DNA of 64,000 nucleotides from contig CALKUH010000012.1 in assembly GCA_937996795.1 (NCBI GenBank), positions 124,001-188,000 of the forward strand, read 5' to 3'. Origin of the DNA: an uncultured Verrucomicrobiota bacterium. GTDB taxonomy: Bacteria; Verrucomicrobiota; Kiritimatiellia; CAIVKH01. Every line of letters starts with the position of its first letter. Positions within the stretch are counted from its first letter, which is position 1. Under the pieces are notes generated by a model. That model was not told the DNA's origin, ran no database searches, and saw only the letters and a list, made by a program, of their open reading frames with translations. Positions 44,511 through 54,565 of this stretch are shown piece after piece. A program made the translations under genes and the position numbers.

Positions 44511-47500
44511 CTACTCCACCGTCACACGATACACGCGGCGTCCCTGTGCGGGCGGACCCAGGGTTGAGTTGGTGCCTTCGTCATCCGTGAAGACCCGCGT
44601 GCCGGACGCGTTGGTCTCGACCCACGCGCCGAACCCGAGGTTTGTGTTCGCGAAAGGCTGCCAGGACACGCCGTTGGTGTAATTCGCGTCCGCGTAATAG
44701 ATCCGATAGAGACGCCCCGACACGGTGGGAATAGCCACCGTCCGGCCACCGGATTGCGCCAGCGCCTGCACGCGGAAGAAGGACGACGAACTGTTCGGCA
44801 GCGTGCCGGCGATCCATTCGTCCACATTCGGCACCGTGTCGCCATCCGCATCGCCGCCCGGCGTGTTGGTCAGGGTGGTGAAATACGTCCACTCCCAGCC
44901 ATCCGGCAGGCCGTCGGCGTCGATGTCGAACGACACCACAATCGTCGTCGTGTTCGTCACGACGCTGTTCGGTTCGCCCTGCTGGTCGTCAGCGCTGAAC
45001 ACCACGAGGTTCGTCGTGCCGGCAACGGAAACCGGCAGCGCGGTCCATGAGAAAACGCCGCCGCTGTACGTCGCGCCCGATGGGGCGCTGACGAAGTTCG
45101 TTGTCACGGGATCGCCGTCCGCGTCCGTCACCGTCACCGGGAAGCTGGTGCTCGACCCGACCGCAAGGATGTGCGGGCCGGGCAGCGAGATCACCGGCGG
45201 CTGGTTCGGCGCGTCGAGCTCGACGAGCTTCAGGTACTGCACGACCGCGCCGTCGTTCGTGATCGGCTGGCCGACATCGACCTTCAACTCCACGAAAATC
45301 CCGTTATTGAACAAGTCGGCGCCGCTTTGCGGCCACCCGTTCGTAAACACGAAGGCGGCATCGCTTGATGCGAGATTTCGCACCGAGTACAGCTTGCCGG
45401 TGTCTAGGCCGAGCTCGCTCCACACCGGCTGGAGGTTGAACGTATTCGCCGCGGCGCTGTGCGCGAGGCCGTGTTCGACAAACCGCGTGAACGCGAGCAC
45501 GACATCGCTCGTCGCGGGCCCCGCGCCCGTGGTCTCCCATTTGGCCACGGCGAAGATGCGCGCATCCTCCGGCCCGGCCATCGTCGCGAGCACGCGGTGG
45601 TTCCGGCTGCGCAGCGCGGGACTGTTCAACCGCGCCCAGTTCACGCGCCCGTACCACTGGTCCAGCCCGTCGCTGTTCGGCGGCGGATTCGTCCACACCT
45701 GCAACTGGTTCCACCGCTTGAAGTGCGGCACGTATTTGCCGAAGTTCAACTCGTGGTCGGCGAAACCGTCGAGCGCCGCGTTTGGATTAAACGCATCGTG
45801 CAGGCCGATGCCCTGCTCCTGTCCGTAGAAGATCATCGGCAGGCCGGCCATCGACGAGATCGCCCCGTAGCGCGCCGCGGTCACCCACGGATCGTTGTCC
45901 GGCATCACTTCGTCGTGCGACGTGACATTCAGCAGGATCGCGCCGTTGTTGTAGGCGAGATTGCGCAGGTAGAACGCGTACGACAGCGCGGACGAGTCGT
46001 TGATTTTCGACTGCGTGAACTGGAAGACGAGACTCTCGTTCAGGATGTCGAAGTGCCGGTTCGAGCGGTAGCCCGGCTTGCCGCCGTCCAGCGTCTCCGC
46101 CATGAACACGAAGTTCCACTTCTTCGCGCGGGTGCGGTTGATGATGTATTCCCAAATCTGCGGCGGCAGCCCCTGGCCGAAATCGCAGCGCAACGCGTCG
46201 ATGCCCTTGTCGTCCTGGGCCGCATTCCACGTGTTCGTGCCCGAGTGCCCGGTCTTCTTGATCCAGTATTCGGGGTAGTACGCGAAGTAGCGCCAGAGAT
46301 CCTTGATGTCCGTCGTCATCCCGGCGAAGTCGTACACGTCGTCCTCGTTGAGGTAGTCGCCGTTCTTCTCTGGGTTGTTGCGGACCAGCGCGGAGTACTT
46401 GCCGAAATACAGCTCGGTCACGTCGTTCCACTTGCCGAAGTCGCCGCGATCCGGCGCGGTGGCGAAGTCGTTCAGGTACGCGCTCGTGTAGGACGTCGCC
46501 GGCTGGCCGTAGTCGGTCATCAGCGAATACCATTGCGGCCGCAGGTGCCCGATCTTGTTCGTCGGCGTCGGCGAGAACCCGAGATCCACGCCGCCCTGCC
46601 CCATCACGGCGTCCCACGACGTGTGGTTGAACACGCCGTCGAGCATGATGTGGATGCTGCCGACGCTGCCGGTGTAGGCGTCGCACTGCGCGACATAGTT
46701 CGTGAACTCCGAGAGCGCGCTCGCTTCCGAATTGCCCGCGCCCATCACCGGCATCACCGCCCAGTAGTCTTTCGTCGCGTACGGGCTGCCCGGCGCATAG
46801 GGCGATCCCGTGAGCGGGTCGTTCTCCCCGCGCTCGAATCCGTTCGGGTGGATCGGCTGGAACCAGAGGCAGTTCGCCTGGATGAAGTTCAGGTATTCGA
46901 GATTGAATGGGTCAAAGCTGTCATCGTCCCCGCCCGGATTCCCGATGCCGAGCAGGTCGCGGAACGTGCTGCGGCCGGCGAACGAGGGCGCGGTCGCCTC
47001 CGTCGTCAGCGTGTTCAATTCATACAGCGTCATGTCGAGCGCCTTCTTCGGCGACACGACAATCGCGTGGTCGCGGCGACCGGCGCTGGAGTACCAGAAA
47101 TAATTCGTGTTGCCGGCGACCTGGTAGCGCGCGGTGAGCCGGTACGCGCCGGTCTTCGTCACCTTGCCGGTCCACACGTATTCGCTGACGCTCGCCGGGA
47201 ACATCGTCCACGCCCGGAAATACGCGCCGGTATCCGCGATCGTGAGCAAATTGCCGTCCGGCGGACGGATGCCGTCGGGATAGCCGTCGCCCGCGATCCA
47301 TGCATTCGTATAGTCCACCTCCGCGTAGTCGCGCCGGTCGAGGTTGCTGAACACCTCGACGTTCGTCACCGCCACGCCGGGCGTGTAGCGGACGACGAGG
47401 TCGAACGTGTCGCCCGCGATTTCGTCCACGAAGAACTTCGACGTGGTGTAGTCGGCGTTCTGCCCGTCCACCACCAGCGCCTGCGCGCCGGACGTGCCGA

Positions 47501-49487
47501 GCGAAAACGCGAAGACGTTGTCGTTCGTGCCCGACGTGCCGAAGTCGGCGAACCGCTCGACGCTGTTCGTGGCCTTGTACGCGCCGATGCGATAGCGCAG
47601 CAGCGTGAACTGCGGCAGGTTCGTCGCGTACCCCACCCACCACATCGCGTCGCCGCCCTCGTAGCTGTCCTCCTCCATGTGGCTGAACTGCATCGGGATC
47701 GCCGCCGCGTTGGTGGACGCGCCGAACGAGCCGTGCGGACTCGCGCCGTTCGTCGTCAGGTAGACGTGCGCGAAATCCACGAACCGGTTGGTGCCCGTGC
47801 CCTCGGCGTAGCCGATTTTCACCCAGAACTGCACGTTCGACGCGCCGAGCGCCACGCGGTTGTCGTTGTGCCAGAGGAACGCCGCCGCGAGGCCGGGCGC
47901 GGCATCGTAGCGGTATTTGAAGGTATTGGTTTTCGCCTCGGCGTCGGTCGCGAAGCGCACGCTCGCGCCGCCGTTCGTCGTGCCGAGGTAGGTGTTGTCG
48001 CGGTCGGTGTAGTCGATCCACAGGTAGTACTCGACCTCGTTCGTCGGCCCGAACGCGTTCGCCGGGATCGCGCCGCGCCAGTACTTGTTGTTGCCCACCT
48101 CGCCGGATTCCGCATTAAACACCATCGCGTTGCTCGACCACGCGCTGTCGCCCACGCGGCGATACACCACGTAGCCGCCCGACTGGTCGCCCGCCTCGGG
48201 GCCGCCCTGGAACTGCGTGCCGTTGTAGATGAACACGGCCTGGTTCGTCGCCGGTTTGTTCAGCGGGTTCCGCATCGTCACGCCCGGCGGCTCGCTGTTC
48301 GACGGGATGTGCCAGCTGTTGCCGAGGTTCGCGACGAAGCCGCCGTAGGTGAAGCGGAACGGCGCGGCCTGCGCGCCCGCCTCGGCGAGGAACCGCACAT
48401 TGCCCGCGCCGCCGTTCGTCGTGCCGATCCACGTCGTGTTGTGGTCGGTCGCCGTGGCGCGGAAATAATACTCCACCTCGTTCGTCGCGGCGTACGTGTT
48501 GCCGGTGAGGGCGGCCACCCAGTACTTGTTGTTGCCCTGCGCGACATCGAACGCGCCGGCGTTCGTGGACCAGGCGCTCCCGCCCACGCGTCGATGCACC
48601 AGCCGCAGGCCGGACATGTCGGACGTGTTGCCGCTCCCCGCAAACTGGTTTCCGACATAGAAGAACAGCGACGTACCCGGGTTCACGCCGTTCGTCGGCG
48701 GATTCCGCATAAACGCTCCGGTCGGCTCCGGGTTCGTCGGGAAATGGAATGCATTCATCGTCCCCGCGCGATAGCTGTAGTTCGTCGCCCCCGCCCGCCT
48801 TGTTCTCAATGCACACAAGTCTGGGCTCGCGTAGACAAGGTTAGACGGGAGCGTAGTGGTAAACACATAGTAATCAACCCGCGTGCCCGCCATTTGGGCA
48901 GGAATGAAGATCCACGCATTCGTTCCGAGCATGGTCGCGGCACGAAATGTTTCGGGGGCATTTCCAAAAATGCCATTGGTTGTGTAACGGACAATCACAT
49001 ATTGACCGTTAAAATTTCCGCTCATGTTTACCGATACACGGACTGCACCCGTCGTGGTTGCAGAATCGTCAATCACCTCATCAATGTTATTTGGCCTATC
49101 CCATGTGTACATGACCACATACGAGCGATCATTATCAGATTCCGATCCCGAAAGATTAAAGGTGTAGAAGCGCCCATTCGCATAATTCATGCGGTGATCA
49201 ACAGCACCGCCCTTTTGCGACAAACCTATTGCTAAATTTTGGGTGGCATCGCTTCCTCGCGCCCACTTCGGATCGTAACTATCGTGCTTTGTGAATAGGT
49301 ATCCGCTATCGGGATTCGTGTTTGTGGCCTGAATGGTGACGCGCCAAATGTTTCCAAAGGCGGTATCAAGCGTCATGGGATGGTTGGTTGACCACCCATT
49401 GATGTCCCCCCGCACAAACTCCCCGCGCGCGGACGTCAACGCGGACGCCAGCCCCACCGCCGCCACCCACCCAACCCATCGCATCAT
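44511..49487 (-). CDS. Giant secreted GH13-family alpha-amylase-like protein
   Basis: The 1,658-residue product has a signal peptide (about residues 1-21), an N-terminal starch-binding-like domain (FVRGDINGWSTNHPM), two tandem beta modules sharing MRNP, GTTNGGA and the RRVG-SAWS motif, and further beta domains. A GH13 catalytic barrel follows: DGVFNH (region I, about 46620-46647), ALRCDF (nucleophile, about 46180-46207), MAETLD (acid/base, about 46090-46115) and SHDEV (about 45910-45935). All GH13 catalytic residues are present. The C-terminus has an Ig/cadherin-like domain and a Ca-binding Asp-rich motif (DIDADGLPDGWE). Start chosen at the ATG preceded by GGGTGGGG. The first about 500 coding bases look less GC-rich than the rest. 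Confidence 0.87.
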   Translation of the reverse strand: MMRWVGWVAAVGLASALTSARGEFVRGDINGWSTNHPMTLDTAFGNIWRVTIQATNTNPDSGYLFTKHDSYDPKWARGSDATQNLAIGLSQKGGAVDHRMNYANGRFYTFNLSGSESDNDRSYVVMYTWDRPNNIDEVIDDSATTTGAVRVSVNMSGNFNGQYVIVRYTTNGIFGNAPETFRAATMLGTNAWIFIPAQMAGTRVDYYVFTTTLPSNLVYASPDLCALRTRRAGATNYSYRAGTMNAFHFPTNPEPTGAFMRNPPTNGVNPGTSLFFYVGNQFAGSGNTSDMSGLRLVHRRVGGSAWSTNAGAFDVAQGNNKYWVAALTGNTYAATNEVEYYFRATATDHNTTWIGTTNGGAGNVRFLAEAGAQAAPFRFTYGGFVANLGNSWHIPSNSEPPGVTMRNPLNKPATNQAVFIYNGTQFQGGPEAGDQSGGYVVYRRVGDSAWSSNAMVFNAESGEVGNNKYWRGAIPANAFGPTNEVEYYLWIDYTDRDNTYLGTTNGGASVRFATDAEAKTNTFKYRYDAAPGLAAAFLWHNDNRVALGASNVQFWVKIGYAEGTGTNRFVDFAHVYLTTNGASPHGSFGASTNAAAIPMQFSHMEEDSYEGGDAMWWVGYATNLPQFTLLRYRIGAYKATNSVERFADFGTSGTNDNVFAFSLGTSGAQALVVDGQNADYTTSKFFVDEIAGDTFDLVVRYTPGVAVTNVEVFSNLDRRDYAEVDYTNAWIAGDGYPDGIRPPDGNLLTIADTGAYFRAWTMFPASVSEYVWTGKVTKTGAYRLTARYQVAGNTNYFWYSSAGRRDHAIVVSPKKALDMTLYELNTLTTEATAPSFAGRSTFRDLLGIGNPGGDDDSFDPFNLEYLNFIQANCLWFQPIHPNGFERGENDPLTGSPYAPGSPYATKDYWAVMPVMGAGNSEASALSEFTNYVAQCDAYTGSVGSIHIMLDGVFNHTSWDAVMGQGGVDLGFSPTPTNKIGHLRPQWYSLMTDYGQPATSYTSAYLNDFATAPDRGDFGKWNDVTELYFGKYSALVRNNPEKNGDYLNEDDVYDFAGMTTDIKDLWRYFAYYPEYWIKKTGHSGTNTWNAAQDDKGIDALRCDFGQGLPPQIWEYIINRTRAKKWNFVFMAETLDGGKPGYRSNRHFDILNESLVFQFTQSKINDSSALSYAFYLRNLAYNNGAILLNVTSHDEVMPDNDPWVTAARYGAISSMAGLPMIFYGQEQGIGLHDAFNPNAALDGFADHELNFGKYVPHFKRWNQLQVWTNPPPNSDGLDQWYGRVNWARLNSPALRSRNHRVLATMAGPEDARIFAVAKWETTGAGPATSDVVLAFTRFVEHGLAHSAAANTFNLQPVWSELGLDTGKLYSVRNLASSDAAFVFTNGWPQSGADLFNNGIFVELKVDVGQPITNDGAVVQYLKLVELDAPNQPPVISLPGPHILAVGSSTSFPVTVTDADGDPVTTNFVSAPSGATYSGGVFSWTALPVSVAGTTNLVVFSADDQQGEPNSVVTNTTTIVVSFDIDADGLPDGWEWTYFTTLTNTPGGDADGDTVPNVDEWIAGTLPNSSSSFFRVQALAQSGGRTVAIPTVSGRLYRIYYADANYTNGVSWQPFANTNLGFGAWVETNASGTRVFTDDEGTNSTLGPPAQGRRVYRVTVE

Positions 49488-49780
49488 AACCCCACCCTTT
49501 CGGCGCCATCCCGACCGGCACAATCGCCATACAATACCCGAAGGGCGGAAGGCTGGCGAAGGGAAATGGGCGGCGCACAGGCGCCCAAGTAGAGCCGGCT
49601 TTACGCCGGCTATCCGAAAATAGCCGGGATAAACCCGGCTCTACTGGACGAGGGCCTTCCGGTTTCTCATTTCTGATAGAGCACACCCCCCGTTTTCGCT
49701 GCGCCTCACGGCGAACGCGGCCCCAAAACGAGCATCCCCGGACGCTTGGCCTGTTTATTGCTCTTAAGCACGAGAACCCC
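49488..49780. promoter_or_regulatory. Divergent promoter region with a GTAGAGCC hairpin
   Basis: This 293-bp gap separates the amylase and the DUF4838 gene. At 49589-49644 GTAGAGCCGGCTTTACGCCG and its partner GCCGGGATAAACCCGGCTCTAC (shown as GGGATAAACCCGGCTCTAC) form a compound palindrome with smaller inner hairpins. Such elements look like dispersed repeats. Further right, a T/A-richer segment (CTGTTTATTGCTCTTAAG, about 49760) could hold the promoter of the plus-strand gene. No gene was seen. Confidence 0.5.
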
Positions 49781-52700
49781 ATGAGACACCCCTTGAAACA
49801 CCTGTTGAACGTGATGGCTGCTGTCGGCGCGATGCTGGCGATGAACCCGGCGCTGGCGGCGCGGCTGGACTCCGCGACCTTCGGGATCTTTGACGCGCAC
49901 AACCAGTCGGTGGCGCTGCTGGCGGATGGCCGGCCCGAGACGGGGCACCTTCTCCGGAGCGGGACGGCCACGGATCGATTTACGATTGATCTGGGCGGCG
50001 TACACACGGCGCATCGGATTTATTTCACCTCGACGCCGGGCGCGTTGAATCCCGCCTCGACGGATCCGAACGTCGCGACGCCCGCCACGGTGCGTGTGCT
50101 CATCAAGACCGGCCAGGGCACGCTGCTCGCCTCGCGCGAAATCGGCGGCGTGACCGGGCGCGAAATTCGCGTGGAGGCGAATTTCCGTTTCCAGCCCGTT
50201 GCCGGACGCCATCTGGTTGTCGAACTGGAGCGCGGCGCGCTGGCGAATGCGTGGAACGTGGGCGAGGTGGAGGTGTACGGCTGGCCCGGCGACGCGCTCG
50301 CGACCAAGCAGGACGCCGTGGTGCTCAACGCGGGCGCCGCCGCGCCGCTGAAACTCGCGGCGGATGAACTCTCCTACTACCTCGGCGAACTCGCCGGACG
50401 CCCGGTGCCGACGGTCACACCCGACCAGGCCGCGCAGTATCCCGGCACGCTGTTCCGCATCGCGGACCTGAAGCCGCTCGCGCCGACGTACGCACAGATG
50501 ACGAACAACATGGCGCTCGGGCTCTTCCCCGCGGCGCCGGTGAATGTGGAACGCTCGGGACGCGAGATCATCTTCCGCGCCTGGCCTTATCGGTGCGTGT
50601 TGTGGAGCGTCTGGGAGTTCCTCGACCGGCAGGGCGTGAAGTGGCTCTATCCCGACGCGCACGGCGACCATGTGCCCGCGGGACAGGGCATCAACCTCAA
50701 TGTCGCGCCGTTCCAGTTCACGCCGGGCTCGGACTACATTTACGCGAATTTCGGCGTCGAGTTTTTGCAGGGCGATCCCGACGCGTTCCTGCATTACTGG
50801 CGCAACCGCTGGACGCACACCTGGGGCAACCACCAGACGAAGGCGCTCGGCGAGTCGGAAGTCCCGGCCGCGCCGCGCGCGTCCTACACGCCGCCGGCGG
50901 AATATGCGGAGGGCTTCGAGGGCTATCCCCACAACTTCGGCACGGTGATCCCCGAGCGCCTGCTCAACGCGAATCCCGACTGGTGCGGCATCCTCACGAA
51001 CCAAATGTGGGCGACGTGGCCCGGCGCGCATGTGCTCAACCAGCGACTGCCGACCCGCCTGAACTGGAGCGCGCCGGACATGAGCAATCCGGAGCTGCGC
51101 CAGTTCATCACGGACAAGGCGATCAGCTGGTGGCCCGGCCTGCCTCCGTGGCTGCACAAGACCTACTGGCTGCTGCCCGACGACTCCGCGCTGTTCAGCG
51201 AGGATCCGCGCTCAGTCAGCCTGCGCGGCGCGCTGACCTACGACCCGGTGCCCTATGCGCTGCCCTACCCGTTTTCGGTTTCGGACGAGTACTACGGCTT
51301 CATCCGCGACATTGCCCAACGCATCGGCGCCGCGCTGCCGGAGGCGAAGGTCGGAGCGATGGCCTATTCCAACACGCATCGCCCGCCGACGGACCGCACG
51401 CCGCTCCCGACGAACGTGACCGTGGATGTCTGCCTGTACGGCGAGCGCAACCTCCCGATGTCGTCGCCGAAAAACGCCGAGATGCGCCAGCGCCTGCTCG
51501 ACTGGAGCGAGCTGGCGACGCACCGGCGCTTCTACGCCTACGACCTGATCCACCGCGAAGCCGGCCCGCTGCGCATGCCCGTTCCCCTCGTGAGCGCGAC
51601 GGAGGACCGCGCGCGCCTTCTCCGCGAACTCAACATGACCGGCGGCACGCAAGCCGACCTGTACACGCTGCCCTACAATCCGTGGAACTATTACGCGTAT
51701 CCCCGCTTCTTCTGGAATCCCGCCCTCACGTCCGACCGCGTGCTCGACGAATTTTTCCACGGCTACTTCCGCGAAGCCGGCGCCGCGATGCGCACCTACT
51801 ACACGACGCTGGAGCGCCACCTCGTCACCCACAACGTCACGCTGCAAGGACGCGGCTACGACTACGGCCTGCGCGTCGGCGCGTTCTCCCCCGACACGCT
51901 GCGGGCCATGGATGAATACCTGCGCGAGGCCGAGGCTCGCGCGTCCTACTGGGTCACGAAGAAACGCCTCGCGCCGATCCGCGAAGGACTGGACTGGATT
52001 CTCGCCCAACGCGGCCTCACCTACGAAGACCTGTACGACCCCAACGCGTTCGCCGCCGTCGGGCCCGGCCTCACCCACGTCATTGATTTGCGCGCCGCGG
52101 GCATCCAGACCGCCGGCCAGGTTTTTGGCGATTCCTGGTTCCTCTACAGCTGGGCGCAGGTCGGCGACTACGTCAACTTCCGCGCCGCCGGCCGCTACCT
52201 CGTCACCGTCCCCGCCGGCATCGGCTATCCCGCCGGGGATGTCGGCAATCGCCAGATGCTGTTGCACATCGGCGGCCTGCAATACGGCCCGTTCACGATA
52301 GATCACGAGGCCATCCAGTCCTACGTGCTGCTCGTGGATCTCCCCGCCGGCGTCGTTGAAGTCGCCGTCGAGGACCTCAACAACCGCGGCGCGTTCAAGG
52401 CGCGCTCCATCACCCTGCGCGGCCTCGCCCCGGGCGAAACGCCCGACATGACCCCGGCCCCCGGCGTGCGCGTATTTGACTACACCGGCGTCGCGAGTCC
52501 CGGCAACGCGGGCACGCTGGCGCGCACGATGGTGAACAACAACTCCTCCACCGTCACGGTGAGCGTGGCCGCGACGCCCGCCACCAACGTGAACACCTAC
52601 GTGGTGGAGGAGAGCGTGCCCGCGGGCCTGACGGTCCTCGAGGTGAACGAGAACGGGACGTGGAGCGACGCGCGACGCAAGGTCACCTGGGGCCCCTTCG

Positions 52701-54565
52701 CCGATTCGCAGTGCCGGACCCTCACGTACGAGCTGACCGGCAACGAGGGCTCGTACACGCTGCAGGGACAGGGCGTCTTCGACGGCTCGGGCGTCAGCGT
52801 GAAGGGCGAGCAGCAGGCGGTCATCCAACTGCCGGAACGCCCGCCCGAGCCGAGCACGGTCACGCGGGCGGTGGAGAACAACGGATCCTGTGCGGTGACG
52901 ATCCGCGTGACGGCCAATCCCGCGGCAAGCGTGCTCGCCTACCGGCTGGAAGAATCCGTGCCGGCCGGCTTGCAGGTCACGCAGATGAGCAGCGGCGGAC
53001 GCTGGGATGCGGCGAGCCGCAAGGTCATCTGGGGTCCGTTCCAGGATCGCGAACGCCGCGTGGTCTGGTACACCGTGGCCGGCGCCGAAGGCGCCTACCC
53101 GCTGCACGGAACGGGCGTCTTCGACGGCGTCGCGACCGGCGTGACGGGCGCGTCCGACATGGCCATCGTCTGCCCGCGCGTGCAGGAAGCCTTCACCGGC
53201 GGTCCGTGGCCGGTGCCGGGCCGGATCGAATGCGAGAACTTCGATGAGGGCGGACCCGCCCTCGCCTATCACGACACCACGCCGGGCAACAGCGGCAAGA
53301 CCTACCGGACGAAGGAAGACGTCGACATCTTCTACCAGCGCGGCGCGGGCAACAACCACCACGTGCGCGGCACGCAGGCCGGCGAGTGGATGGAATACAT
53401 GATCCGCGTGCCCACCTCCGGCCTGTACGACGTGGACACCCGCATCAGCGCCCTCAGCAGCGGCGGCGTGTTTGAAGTCTGGATCGGCGACGTCAACACC
53501 GGCGCGACCACCGTGAAATCGACGCGCGCCTGGGGCACGTTCGCAACCCACCGGAAATCGCATGTGGCCCTGACCGCCGGCTCCCACATCATGCGCCTGA
53601 ACATGCTCCGCTCGCCGGCCTCGGGCGACATCGCGGCCTTCGACTCCATCAGCATCGTGAACCTGCAACGACCCCTCCGCCCGCAGGTCGGAGCCTGGCC
53701 CGTTTCCACCCGCATCGAATTCGAGAATTTTGACGAAGGCGGGCAGAGCGTCAGCTACTCCGACAGCGACACCACGAACGCGGGCCGGGTCTACCGGACC
53801 GGCGAGCGGGTCGACATCTACCGGATCGGCACCTCGCAAACCGAATTCGCCGTCGGCGCGGTCCGCGTCGGCGAATGGCTCGAATACACCGTGGATGTGC
53901 CCGCCGCGGGCGACTACCTCCTGAACGTCCGGCTCAGCGCCAATGACACCGGCGGCGCGTTCAGTGTCTCCTTCAACGGGGCGGACAAGACGGGTCTCCT
54001 CGCGGTCCCGAACACGCGCTCCACCGCCACCTTCCGCAACCTCCGCGCCACGGTGCGCCTGGCAGCCGGGCGGCAGGTGGTTCGGTTCGACATGCGGAAG
54101 AGCGGACGCAGCGGATTGCTTGGCCACTTCGACCACTTCCTCCTCGCGCCCGTCCCGACGAACACGGCGCCGGTGAATCCCCCGGTCGCCGGCGAACCGG
54201 CGACAACCGTTCGGCCCGTCGATGTCGTCGTCAGCGACGGCGGATGGACCAACACGCAGGGCTGGCTCGCCTTCGACGGCGACACCAACACCGTGTGGAG
54301 CGGCCAGCAAGGCGCCGGCGGCTGGTGGCTCGCCGCGACCTACAACCCGTCCATCACCCTCACCAACCTCGCCATTGAGTACGCCGAAAACTCCCTGACC
54401 AACGCGATGGTGCTCTACAGCACAAACGCCACCCAGTGGAGCGAAACCACCCCCAGCCTCACCAACGCCTCCCTGAGCCTCGCCTACCTGTGGCTGATCT
54501 ACCCCGACGACGGAAGCGGCCGCGTGCCCGCAATCCGCGACATCCGCGTCAACGCGTCTCCGTAG
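49781..54565 (+). CDS. Secreted DUF4838 protein with twin CBM6-like modules
   Basis: The 1,594-residue secreted protein has a signal peptide (about residues 1-28) and an N-terminal galactose-binding-like domain. A DUF4838-type glycosidase-like central region (about 180-720: LSYYLGELAGR, WSVWEFLDRQGVKWLYPD, GWELATHRRFYAYD-like segments) follows. Two tandem VPAGL-containing beta domains come next, then two carbohydrate-binding modules beginning WPVPGRIECENFDEGG and WPVSTRIEFENFDEGG. The C-terminus is discoidin-like (LAFDGDTNTVWSG). It is probably a surface or secreted polysaccharide-degrading protein. The catalytic residues are not established for the family. Confidence 0.83.
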   Translation: MRHPLKHLLNVMAAVGAMLAMNPALAARLDSATFGIFDAHNQSVALLADGRPETGHLLRSGTATDRFTIDLGGVHTAHRIYFTSTPGALNPASTDPNVATPATVRVLIKTGQGTLLASREIGGVTGREIRVEANFRFQPVAGRHLVVELERGALANAWNVGEVEVYGWPGDALATKQDAVVLNAGAAAPLKLAADELSYYLGELAGRPVPTVTPDQAAQYPGTLFRIADLKPLAPTYAQMTNNMALGLFPAAPVNVERSGREIIFRAWPYRCVLWSVWEFLDRQGVKWLYPDAHGDHVPAGQGINLNVAPFQFTPGSDYIYANFGVEFLQGDPDAFLHYWRNRWTHTWGNHQTKALGESEVPAAPRASYTPPAEYAEGFEGYPHNFGTVIPERLLNANPDWCGILTNQMWATWPGAHVLNQRLPTRLNWSAPDMSNPELRQFITDKAISWWPGLPPWLHKTYWLLPDDSALFSEDPRSVSLRGALTYDPVPYALPYPFSVSDEYYGFIRDIAQRIGAALPEAKVGAMAYSNTHRPPTDRTPLPTNVTVDVCLYGERNLPMSSPKNAEMRQRLLDWSELATHRRFYAYDLIHREAGPLRMPVPLVSATEDRARLLRELNMTGGTQADLYTLPYNPWNYYAYPRFFWNPALTSDRVLDEFFHGYFREAGAAMRTYYTTLERHLVTHNVTLQGRGYDYGLRVGAFSPDTLRAMDEYLREAEARASYWVTKKRLAPIREGLDWILAQRGLTYEDLYDPNAFAAVGPGLTHVIDLRAAGIQTAGQVFGDSWFLYSWAQVGDYVNFRAAGRYLVTVPAGIGYPAGDVGNRQMLLHIGGLQYGPFTIDHEAIQSYVLLVDLPAGVVEVAVEDLNNRGAFKARSITLRGLAPGETPDMTPAPGVRVFDYTGVASPGNAGTLARTMVNNNSSTVTVSVAATPATNVNTYVVEESVPAGLTVLEVNENGTWSDARRKVTWGPFADSQCRTLTYELTGNEGSYTLQGQGVFDGSGVSVKGEQQAVIQLPERPPEPSTVTRAVENNGSCAVTIRVTANPAASVLAYRLEESVPAGLQVTQMSSGGRWDAASRKVIWGPFQDRERRVVWYTVAGAEGAYPLHGTGVFDGVATGVTGASDMAIVCPRVQEAFTGGPWPVPGRIECENFDEGGPALAYHDTTPGNSGKTYRTKEDVDIFYQRGAGNNHHVRGTQAGEWMEYMIRVPTSGLYDVDTRISALSSGGVFEVWIGDVNTGATTVKSTRAWGTFATHRKSHVALTAGSHIMRLNMLRSPASGDIAAFDSISIVNLQRPLRPQVGAWPVSTRIEFENFDEGGQSVSYSDSDTTNAGRVYRTGERVDIYRIGTSQTEFAVGAVRVGEWLEYTVDVPAAGDYLLNVRLSANDTGGAFSVSFNGADKTGLLAVPNTRSTATFRNLRATVRLAAGRQVVRFDMRKSGRSGLLGHFDHFLLAPVPTNTAPVNPPVAGEPATTVRPVDVVVSDGGWTNTQGWLAFDGDTNTVWSGQQGAGGWWLAATYNPSITLTNLAIEYAENSLTNAMVLYSTNATQWSETTPSLTNASLSLAYLWLIYPDDGSGRVPAIRDIRVNASP

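Noticed and set aside
45459..49235. 1,258-codon plus-strand open frame opposite the amylase
   Set aside because: Its composition is the mirror of the GH13 gene and shows no motifs; the minus strand has all GH13 catalytic residues.
51212..54310. 1,032-codon minus-strand open frame opposite the DUF4838 gene
   Set aside because: Repeat-free antisense shadow with biased composition; the plus strand has a signal peptide and recognisable CBM modules.
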